A stretch of 5,471 bases of DNA. It comes from an uncultured Bacteroidales bacterium. GTDB lineage: Bacteria > Bacteroidota > Bacteroidia > Bacteroidales > Bacteroidaceae. Below the pieces are notes generated by a model that was not told where the DNA came from, searched no databases, and saw only the letters and a program-made list of their open reading frames with translations. Position numbers and translations under genes: made by a program. Each line of letters begins with the position of its first letter. Within the stretch, counting starts at the first letter, position 1. This document shows, piece by piece, positions 1 to 5,471 of the stretch. Where the stretch lies: the NCBI GenBank assembly GCA_902768605.1, contig CACXLY010000108.1, positions 1-5,471 on the forward strand. Direction: 5' to 3'.

Positions 1-3000
1 GGAGCCAGCGTATCCGTCAAAGGCACCAGCGAGAAAGCCATCACGGACCTCGACGGAAACTACACTATCATGACCGGCGAGGAGGCTCCCGTGCTGGTCT
101 TCTCCTACATGGGATACCAGGCGAAGGAAGTACAGACCCCCCAACCCCCTTTAGGGGGAGAGAAGGATGTGGTGGTCAATGTCGTCCTCTCGGAGGACAC
201 GGCGCAACTCGACGAGGTCATCGTCACGGCCCTCGGCATCAAGCGTGAGAAGAAGATGCTCGGCTACGCCGTTCAGGACCTCAAGAGCGAGCATCTGAAC
301 CTGACGGGCGACCCGTCGGTGACGTCCGCCCTCTCTGGCAAAATCGCCGGCGTCGAGATGAATACGGCTCCCACGGGACTGGGCGGCTCCACGAAGATAA
401 CGATTCGCGGCAACTCGTCCCTCACGGACAACAACCAGCCGCTCTGGGTCGTGGACGGCGTGCCATTCTCCGACAACCAGACGAGCGACGTGACGGCCTA
501 CGGCGGCTACGACAGGGGCGGAACCGTTTTCGACCTTAACCCCGAGGACATCGAGTCGATATCCGTGCTGAAAGGACCTAATGCGGCAGCCCTCTACGGC
601 GCACGCGCCGGCAACGGCGTCATCCTCGTCACCACGAAGAAAGGCGCGAAGAAGGACGGCTGGGGCATCAGCTACTCCGGCTCCTTCACTTGGAGCCAGG
701 CCGCGGAAACCATCAAGTTGCAGAACAAATACGGTCAGGGCAGCAACGGCGAAAAGCAGTACATCTACGGCGAAGACGGAGAGAAGGTCCGCATGACGGG
801 CGAGAACTCCTTCGGCCCCCTGCTCGACGGGGTCAGCGATTACACCTGGAACGGCACTCAGATACCCTACCAGGCCTACGGCAACAAGCTGACCGACTAC
901 TTCAAAACGGGCTTCTCGCACTTCCACTCAGTAAGCCTCGGCAAGCAGACCGAGTCGTCCCACTTCCGCCTCTCCTTCGGATACAACGACAATCGCGGCA
1001 TGTTCAAGGACGAGAGGCTGAACAAGATGACCATCGACCTCAACGCGGGCCAGCAGATCAACAAATGGCTCTCGGTGGACGGCAAGATATCTCTGTCGAG
1101 GACAAAGGCCGACAACCGCCCGCAGACAGGACTCTGGGGCGAGGTCGGGCAGTTGCTCCTCATCCCGGCTAACGTCCGCCTCTGCGACCTGGCACAGTAC
1201 AGCACCCCGCTCCGCCCGCACCAGAACTGGTTCGGACCTGACCAGCACTACAGCAACCCATATTACATCCGCCACCAGATGCAGAACAGCGACGAGCGCC
1301 TACGCGCCTTCGGCTACTTCGCAGGCAATCTCGACATCAAGCCCTGGCTGAAGTTCCAGACGAAATATGCCTTCGACTACTACCGCACACGCATTAAGGA
1401 GACCAACCTCGGCCTGGCGGACCAAGCCATCACTACGGGCGACGACACCTGGCAATCGAAACTCACCGAGGACGGCATGTACCGGGGCGAGACGAATCAT
1501 TTCGAGCACAACATCTCCGCGATGTTTCTCGGCGACTATACCCTCAGCGACAATTGGCGCTTCGGTTACACCCTGGGCGGCAACATCATGTTCCAGAAGT
1601 ACGAACTCCTCGGGGCGTCCGTGCAGAACATGCTCGTCAAGGACACTTGGCTCTTCAATACCGCCGAGCGCCTCAACAGCGCGACGGACGTCGGCAGCGA
1701 CAGGGCAATGTACTCCATCTTTGCCTCCGCACAGGTCGCCTTCAGGGAGTATCTCTCGCTCGACCTCACCGCGAGGAACGACTGGTCGTCAACCCTGCCC
1801 TCCAGCAACCGCTCGTTCTTCTACCCGTCTGCTTCGCTGAGCTACATCTTCTCTGATTTCATGAGCTCCATCAACAAGCCGCTGCCGCGGTGGGTTACTT
1901 TCTCGAAGCTCCGCCTCTCGTGGGCCCAAGTCGGAAAAGACCCGGAGCCCTACAACCTCTATAACACGCAGCTGTACAGCTTCTCGAATGGCGTCCGCCA
2001 GTCCGCCGTGCAGACCATCAAGATGAACAACAATCTGAAGCCCGAGATCAAGTCCTCCTATGAGGTGGGCCTCGACATGAAGTTCCTGCAGAATCGTCTC
2101 GGCTTCGACTTCACATACTATTACAACACGACGAAGAACCAGGCGATGCTGGTCGACGCCTCGTCTCCGTGGAGCCAGCAATGGGTAAACGCCGGCAAGA
2201 TCAGCAATAAGGGCATCGAGTTCACCCTCTACACGACGCCCGTCAAGACAAAGGACTTCACCTTCGACCTCAATTTGAACCTCGCTCACAACGTCAGCAA
2301 AGTTGATGAGCTGGCCGATGGCGTGAACCGCATCTACTTTGCCGGCGACTCGCACATGCCCGTCAAGGTCGGCGCCGTCAAGGGTGGCAAGCTCGGTGAC
2401 ATCTATGCGAACAAGCTCATGAAACGCGACGCGGCAGGCAACGTCATACTCGACGCCAACGGACTGCCTCAGCCCGAGACAGGCGGCGGCAACCAAGAGC
2501 AATGGCTTCTCGACCACCCAATCGGCAACATCCAACCCAAGCTCTTGATGTCCCTGATGCCTACGTTCAACTATCGCGGCATCATCCTCTCGGGCTTGAT
2601 CGACGCGAAGATAGGCGGCGACATCGTAAGCGTGTCCGAGGGCATGGCGACGATGGTGGGCACGTCAGAGCGTACGCTCGACCGCGACTTCCCCAACGCC
2701 CAGCGATACTATCAGACGATAGGCCTCTATTCTTCAGAACAAGGCTACGCCGAAGAGTTTGTGCACGACGCCTCCTTCGTCAAGCTGAAGGAGCTTTCCA
2801 TCGGTTACGACTTCCCGAAGAAGCTGTTCCTGAAGACGCCGCTTACTTCCCTGCGACTCTCTTTCGTAGCACGCAACCTCTGTTTCCTCATGAAGAACGC
2901 CCCCGGCAATCCCGAGGGAGGCTACGACACGACGATGTTCTCGCAGGCTCTCGACTTCCTTTCCGTGCCGTATGCACGCACTTATGGACTCACCGTTAAC

Positions 3001-3012
3001 TTGGGATTTTGA
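1..3012 (+). CDS. SusC/RagA-family TonB-dependent outer-membrane transporter (5' end outside window)
   Basis: Outer-membrane TonB-dependent receptor that, paired with a SusD lipoprotein, imports oligosaccharides into the periplasm. The frame is open from base 1, so the ATG at position 70 is internal. Upstream codons already encode a carboxypeptidase-regulatory-like domain (GASVSVKGT, then TDLDGNYT, then FSYMGYQ; about residues 1-45 of the visible part). The linker DEVIVTALGIKREKK (72-86) opens the plug domain. The plug carries the SusC/RagA signature RGNSSLTDNNQPLWVVDGVP (136-155) and the block LNPEDIESISVLKGP followed by AALYGARAGNGVILVTTKKG (179-215). The rest (about 220-1003) is beta-barrel, rich in aromatic and amphipathic strands, and ends YGLTVNLGF with the terminal Phe usual for BAM-assembled barrels. 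Of the protein, 1003 residues are visible. Family members are usually a little longer, so roughly 40 residues with the signal peptide are missing. The substrate cannot be read from SusC itself; the downstream endoglycosidase-like gene suggests N-glycans. Odd: a Pro/Gly-rich stretch coded by a C-rich palindrome at 137-158. Confidence 0.96.
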   Translation, partial: GASVSVKGTSEKAITDLDGNYTIMTGEEAPVLVFSYMGYQAKEVQTPQPPLGGEKDVVVNVVLSEDTAQLDEVIVTALGIKREKKMLGYAVQDLKSEHLNLTGDPSVTSALSGKIAGVEMNTAPTGLGGSTKITIRGNSSLTDNNQPLWVVDGVPFSDNQTSDVTAYGGYDRGGTVFDLNPEDIESISVLKGPNAAALYGARAGNGVILVTTKKGAKKDGWGISYSGSFTWSQAAETIKLQNKYGQGSNGEKQYIYGEDGEKVRMTGENSFGPLLDGVSDYTWNGTQIPYQAYGNKLTDYFKTGFSHFHSVSLGKQTESSHFRLSFGYNDNRGMFKDERLNKMTIDLNAGQQINKWLSVDGKISLSRTKADNRPQTGLWGEVGQLLLIPANVRLCDLAQYSTPLRPHQNWFGPDQHYSNPYYIRHQMQNSDERLRAFGYFAGNLDIKPWLKFQTKYAFDYYRTRIKETNLGLADQAITTGDDTWQSKLTEDGMYRGETNHFEHNISAMFLGDYTLSDNWRFGYTLGGNIMFQKYELLGASVQNMLVKDTWLFNTAERLNSATDVGSDRAMYSIFASAQVAFREYLSLDLTARNDWSSTLPSSNRSFFYPSASLSYIFSDFMSSINKPLPRWVTFSKLRLSWAQVGKDPEPYNLYNTQLYSFSNGVRQSAVQTIKMNNNLKPEIKSSYEVGLDMKFLQNRLGFDFTYYYNTTKNQAMLVDASSPWSQQWVNAGKISNKGIEFTLYTTPVKTKDFTFDLNLNLAHNVSKVDELADGVNRIYFAGDSHMPVKVGAVKGGKLGDIYANKLMKRDAAGNVILDANGLPQPETGGGNQEQWLLDHPIGNIQPKLLMSLMPTFNYRGIILSGLIDAKIGGDIVSVSEGMATMVGTSERTLDRDFPNAQRYYQTIGLYSSEQGYAEEFVHDASFVKLKELSIGYDFPKKLFLKTPLTSLRLSFVARNLCFLMKNAPGNPEGGYDTTMFSQALDFLSVPYARTYGLTVNLGF
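137..160. repeat. C-rich short palindrome lying in frame inside the SusC gene
   Basis: A run of six C (137-142), then AA, then the perfect inverted repeat CCCCCT (145-150) and AGGGGG (153-158) around TT. In the SusC frame it is read as about TPQPPLGGE, between the carboxypeptidase-regulatory-like domain and the DEVIVTALG start of the plug. Typical SusC proteins, as I know the family, pass through this region with a shorter linker. It includes a TTA leucine codon (151-153), the only one I found by eye in this GC-rich gene. The composition and hairpin resemble short dispersed palindromes found in some Bacteroidota genomes. That identity is inference, since only one copy is in the window. Confidence 0.5.
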
Positions 3013-3042
3013 ATGATTGATAATAAGAAATAGATATTCGAC

Positions 3043-4926
3043 ATGAGACAACATATATATAATAAGGTAAGGCAGACCGTTCTGAAAGCCCTCGTCCTCG
3101 GGGGCGTAATGGGAGGCGGCCTCTCCTCCTGCTACGACCTGACCGAGATGAGCCACAATCCATACGCCCTGGAAGGCAGCACGGGAGCGGCAAGCGGTGA
3201 GGTGACGGATGTGGACGACAACTCAAAGTACGCCGACATCAACCTCAGCTATGCCGTCACGGCAGAGGACTCGGCCTATTGGAAAGAGTATATCAACGCC
3301 GTGCCCAACGACCTGCGCTCCTTCCTCTATCAGAGCTACTACTCCCAATACCAGCGAGCCACGAACCTCACCCACGACGTCTATTCCGGCTACGGTGCTT
3401 ACAACCAGCCGAAGCACATGAATGGCTCGCCCCGCTACGGCTACACGGACGGATGGTCGGCATACCGATGGGAGGACTTCTACAACCAACGCTGCACGGA
3501 GTACCGCAACATCCTGCGCGCCCTGAAATTCAACGACACGCCCGAGCGCTACAGGAACATGTTCTACAAGGTGCGCATCTACATGGCCTTCGTGCTGCTG
3601 GCTCATACCGACACCTACGGCGACATGCCCTGCAAGGAGTACGTGCAGGCCAAGATTCCTGAGGAGAACAACGTGGCCTACAACACGCAGGAGGAGGTGT
3701 ACGACTGCATGTTCCGCATGCTCGAACAGGCTGTCGATTCCATCAAGCCGAACGACGAGAGCCAATACAACATCACGGACGACGACATCTGCTACTTCGG
3801 CGACGACCTGAAATGGCTTCGCTTCGCCAATACCTTGCGCCTCCGCATGGCGCTCCGTATCTCAAACGTTGACCCCGAGCGCGCTAAGAAGGAGGGCGAG
3901 GCTGCCCTCTCGAACCAGTACGGCCTGCTTGAGTCGAACGACGACAACATGCAGACGGTCCCCAAGTATGCGCCCGTGAGCATCGGCGGCGAGGATGCCG
4001 GCGGCGACGAGAACGGCATGGCGATGTGCTCGGTGGCCTACGGCGGCGAGTTCGTCCTGTCGTGGGACATGGAGCAGTTCTACAGGAACCTCTCGACGGG
4101 CGGTGCCGAGTACACCATCAAGACGGGTCGCACGGGCTCTACGACGAAGGTCATCGACCCGCGCTGCCTGAAGTGCTGGTACAGGGCTAAGATGACGTCC
4201 GAGACCCTTGCCGCCGGCGAGGAGTCGCTCCGCGAGGACTATGTGGGCTGCCATCGTAATGCGCAGGACGATGCCGTGTCGATGTCGGTCCTCAACTACA
4301 GCTTGACCAAGACGCAGCCAAAGCCTCAGTCGAAGGACCTGAACCCCGACTTCTACTTCAACTACTGCCGTCCGCACGTCTGGCTCAGTTATGCCGAGAG
4401 CCTTTTCCTCAAGGCCGAGGCGGTGCTGCGCGGCTGGAGCGGCGAGGGCCTTACCATGAGCGTCGAGGAGTATATACGTGCCGGCATCCAGGCCTCGATG
4501 GACCACTACGAGGTGGATGCAGCCGAGGCGCAGTCGTATATTGAGGGCGTCGTCTGCTTCAACGACGGAACGTTCCAGAGTGGCGACAACGAGCGCATCC
4601 TCGAAGCACTTATCACCCACAAATGGATGGCCGTCTTCCCCAACGGCAATGAGGGGTGGGCCGACTTCCGACGCACGGACTATCCTGCCCTCGAAGGCAT
4701 GTACAACCCCGAGACAGATGTTGTGACCAACACTTCCGGCGACCCGCTGCTCGACCATCACCTCATCAAGCGAATCCTCTACCCCAATAGCGAGAGCCAG
4801 AACCAGTACTATCAGAACAACGCCGAACTGCAGGAAAAGAACCGGCAAAGCACTCGCCTCTGGTGGGACGTAGACGACACGATGGACGATTCCGGCAATC
4901 GAAAAGCCCACAATAACTTCAGATAA
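3043..4926 (+). CDS. SusD/RagB-family surface glycan-binding lipoprotein
   Basis: Surface-anchored glycan-binding partner and lid of the preceding SusC transporter. The N-terminus has basic residues, a hydrophobic stretch (about 13-27) and the lipobox LSSC with Cys30 as the lipidation site, so this is a signal peptidase II lipoprotein. The ATG at 3043 puts the signal peptide at the very start. The body is the alpha-helical SusD fold. Recognisable family blocks are MAFVLLAHTDTYGDMP (181-196), FGDDLKWLRFANTLRLRMAL (252-271) followed by SNVDPERAKK, LLESNDDN (295-302), HKWMAVFPNGNEGWADFRRT (526-545) with DYPAL next, RILYPNSE, and a C-terminal STRLWWD. These resemble the branch often called SusD-like/SusD_RagB (PF12741 or PF12771; which one cannot be decided by eye). 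The length of 627 aa is within the family range, with no frameshift or truncation. It starts 30 bases after the SusC stop, so the two are almost certainly co-transcribed. The gap is AT-rich without a clear Shine-Dalgarno, as is usual in this phylum. Confidence 0.96.
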   Translation: MRQHIYNKVRQTVLKALVLGGVMGGGLSSCYDLTEMSHNPYALEGSTGAASGEVTDVDDNSKYADINLSYAVTAEDSAYWKEYINAVPNDLRSFLYQSYYSQYQRATNLTHDVYSGYGAYNQPKHMNGSPRYGYTDGWSAYRWEDFYNQRCTEYRNILRALKFNDTPERYRNMFYKVRIYMAFVLLAHTDTYGDMPCKEYVQAKIPEENNVAYNTQEEVYDCMFRMLEQAVDSIKPNDESQYNITDDDICYFGDDLKWLRFANTLRLRMALRISNVDPERAKKEGEAALSNQYGLLESNDDNMQTVPKYAPVSIGGEDAGGDENGMAMCSVAYGGEFVLSWDMEQFYRNLSTGGAEYTIKTGRTGSTTKVIDPRCLKCWYRAKMTSETLAAGEESLREDYVGCHRNAQDDAVSMSVLNYSLTKTQPKPQSKDLNPDFYFNYCRPHVWLSYAESLFLKAEAVLRGWSGEGLTMSVEEYIRAGIQASMDHYEVDAAEAQSYIEGVVCFNDGTFQSGDNERILEALITHKWMAVFPNGNEGWADFRRTDYPALEGMYNPETDVVTNTSGDPLLDHHLIKRILYPNSESQNQYYQNNAELQEKNRQSTRLWWDVDDTMDDSGNRKAHNNFR

Positions 4927-4951
4927 CGGCAGACGCCACACGTCAGGTTCG

Positions 4952-4973
4952 TTGCTGCATGGCGATGCAGCAA
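4952..4973. repeat. Inner hairpin unit 1 of the intergenic inverted repeat
   Basis: TTGCTGCAT (4952-4960) and ATGCAGCAA (4965-4973) are perfect complements around the loop GGCG (4961-4964). The unit lies wholly inside the left arm of the larger repeat, so it can fold alone or be consumed in the long stem. Confidence 0.88.
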
Positions 4974-4995
4974 TTGCAACATCATGATAATTCAA

Positions 4996-5017
4996 TTGCT
5001 GCATCGCCATGCAGCAA
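4996..5017. repeat. Inner hairpin unit 2 of the intergenic inverted repeat
   Basis: The same TTGCTGCAT (4996-5004) and ATGCAGCAA (5009-5017) stem, with the loop CGCC (5005-5008). The loop is complementary to that of unit 1, a consequence of the inverted arrangement that would permit loop-loop pairing. The spacer between the two units contains the 8-bp palindrome ATCATGAT (4981-4988). Confidence 0.88.
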
Positions 5018-5081
5018 CGAACTACACTCGCAACATTTAGCAAAAAGGAACGATAACTCCCGGCGAGGAACACTATAAGAA

Positions 5082-5089
5082 TACCTTTT
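5082..5089 (+). promoter_or_regulatory. Weak candidate Bacteroidota -7 promoter element
   Basis: TACCTTTT matches the Bacteroides -7 consensus TAnnTTTG except for its last base, in an AT-rich stretch 23 bases before the hydrolase ATG. I see no TTTG at the expected -33 distance upstream. It may be chance in AT-rich leader DNA, with the hydrolase gene read through from the SusC-SusD transcript instead. Confidence 0.2.
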
Positions 5090-5112
5090 ATATTAACCAA
5101 ATAATCATCATC

Positions 5113-5471
5113 ATGACATTAAAACGACTAACCCTCTCGGCAGCATTGCTGCTGACGGCTGCAATGGGCTTCGCTCAGCAGCCTTTCAACGTTTGTTGCC
5201 ACCCGCAAGACATCAAGAACTGGACGCCCGGCTCCAATCCCAACGATGCCTTCAACGTGGCCAAAGTACCTTTGCAGGCCCGATTCAAAGAGCCTACCCT
5301 CATGAAGGCCAACGAGAACCAGCACTACGAGGGACAGATTTGCAACTCCACCATCCTGTATCCCACGTGTTCGCTCTGCCCGTCGCAAGGCGAGCTGGGC
5401 AACTTCCTCGGCTATCAGCCCACGTACTGGCAGTACATGGACAAGCTGGTCTATTGGGCCGGCGCTGCCAG
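5113..5471 (+). CDS. Exported glycoside hydrolase family 85-like endo-beta-N-acetylglucosaminidase (3' end outside window)
   Basis: GH85 enzymes hydrolyse the GlcNAc-beta-1,4-GlcNAc bond in the core of N-linked glycans, releasing the glycan and leaving one GlcNAc on the protein. The visible 119 codons begin with a signal peptide (basic K4-R5, hydrophobic core about 6-18, probable cleavage after GFA at residue 21). There is no lipobox cysteine, so signal peptidase I processing is expected. The mature start has NPNDAFNVAKVPLQARF (about 44-60) and GYQPTYWQYMDKLVYWAG (about 100-117). These resemble the N-terminal part of the GH85 barrel, where a VPL motif and a WQYxDxxVYWxG motif are typical. The catalytic Asn-x-Glu lies further on in the family and is not in the window, so activity cannot be judged. 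Five cysteines (28, 29, 77, 86, 89) fall in the visible part. The ATG at 5113 is the only start in a frame closed upstream by TAG at 5038. The gene follows SusD by 186 bases on the same strand, fitting a PUL enzyme. Confidence 0.75.
   Translation, partial: MTLKRLTLSAALLLTAAMGFAQQPFNVCCHPQDIKNWTPGSNPNDAFNVAKVPLQARFKEPTLMKANENQHYEGQICNSTILYPTCSLCPSQGELGNFLGYQPTYWQYMDKLVYWAGAA

Larger units (their letters stand above)
4947..5022. repeat. Perfect 30-bp inverted repeat with nested palindromes (REPIN-like, intergenic)
   Basis: The left arm 4947-4976 and right arm 4993-5022 are exact reverse complements over 30 bp, separated by a 16-base spacer (4977-4992). In RNA from the + strand, a G-U pair (4946 with 5023) could add one more step. 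Each arm contains its own 9-bp palindrome with a 4-base loop. The element starts 20 bases after the SusD stop codon and ends 90 bases before the hydrolase start. No T-run follows on either strand, so it is not a canonical intrinsic terminator. The architecture of two hairpin units in opposite orientation is that of REPIN/BIME repeats mobilised by Y1 (RAYT) transposases. A role in processing, stabilising or attenuating the SusC-SusD transcript is also possible. Structure is seen directly; identity and function are inferred. Confidence 0.9.
1..5471 (+). other. Polysaccharide utilization locus segment, probably for N-glycans
   Basis: SusC-type transporter, SusD-type lipoprotein and an exported GH85-like enzyme are co-directional in the classical PUL order. 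The SusC/SusD pair defines the PUL; the assignment to N-linked glycans rests only on the partial GH85-like gene. No regulator (hybrid two-component system, ECF sigma/anti-sigma or SusR type) and no exoglycosidase is visible in the window. Confidence 0.75.

Noticed and set aside
70..72. ATG at 70 as the start of the SusC-family gene
   Set aside because: The frame is open back to base 1 and the upstream codons encode the conserved beginning of the carboxypeptidase-regulatory-like domain. Starting at 70 would also remove the signal peptide.
137..158. G-quadruplex on the - strand opposite the C-rich tract
   Set aside because: Each strand has only two long G-runs or fewer, so four tracts for an intramolecular quadruplex are lacking; the simple hairpin explains the tract better.
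151..927. Open frame on the - strand inside the SusC gene
   Set aside because: It is antisense to the SusC plug-domain coding region, Val/Ala/Arg-rich, with no recognisable domain; a GC-rich shadow frame.
3013..3033. Six-codon mini-ORF (MIDNKK) starting directly after the SusC stop, in the same frame
   Set aside because: Too short to support as a gene or leader peptide; likely chance in the AT-rich gap, and it ends before the SusD start without overlap.
4947..5022. Intrinsic (rho-independent) terminator after the SusD gene
   Set aside because: The stem is strong, but no T-run follows the right arm on the + strand (the next bases are TACACTCGC) and none follows on the - strand. The stem is also longer than usual terminators.
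4947..5022. Invertible promoter (phase-variation switch) bounded by inverted repeats
   Set aside because: The arms suit a recombinase site in length, but the spacer is only 16 bases, too short to carry a promoter, and no invertase gene is in the window.
3862..5100. Long open frame on the - strand across SusD and the following gap
   Set aside because: It runs antisense to a clearly recognised SusD gene, and its translation is a low-complexity Val/Leu/Arg/Ala-rich sequence typical of the reverse of GC-rich coding DNA. No family motifs are seen.

Overview
The window reads as part of a glycan-foraging locus (polysaccharide utilization locus, PUL) of a Bacteroidota species, most likely of the order Bacteroidales. 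The grounds are a tandem SusC/RagA-type TonB-dependent receptor and SusD/RagB-type lipoprotein, a gene arrangement characteristic of that phylum, and the AT-rich gaps between genes with no strong Shine-Dalgarno sequence. The coding DNA is GC-rich with mostly C or G in third codon positions, which favours a GC-rich member (Prevotellaceae-, Paraprevotella- or Alistipes-like) over Bacteroides proper. The genus cannot be settled from this sequence.

Layout, all on the + strand. Positions 1-3012: a SusC-family outer-membrane transporter whose first few dozen codons lie upstream of the window. Positions 3013-3042: a 30-base AT-rich gap. Positions 3043-4926: a complete 627-aa SusD-family surface glycan-binding lipoprotein. 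Positions 4927-5112: a 186-base gap dominated by a perfect 30-bp inverted repeat (4947-4976 and 4993-5022), each arm of which is itself a 9-bp palindrome. Positions 5113-5471: the first 119 codons of an exported protein that resembles glycoside hydrolase family 85 (endo-beta-N-acetylglucosaminidase). It runs off the end of the window.

How the genes would work together (inference from the families): the endoglycosidase cuts N-linked glycans within the core chitobiose of a glycoprotein. SusD, anchored on the cell surface, binds the released oligosaccharide and acts as the lid of the SusC barrel. SusC then imports it into the periplasm using TonB-transmitted energy. Regulators and further exoglycosidases would be expected outside the window.

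Two non-coding structures are the most unusual content. One is the nested, REPIN-like palindrome between the SusD gene and the hydrolase gene. The other is a short C-rich palindrome (137-158) lying in frame inside the SusC gene, where it adds a Pro/Gly-rich stretch between the N-terminal domain and the plug. Both look like dispersed-repeat elements, but this can only be confirmed against the whole genome.
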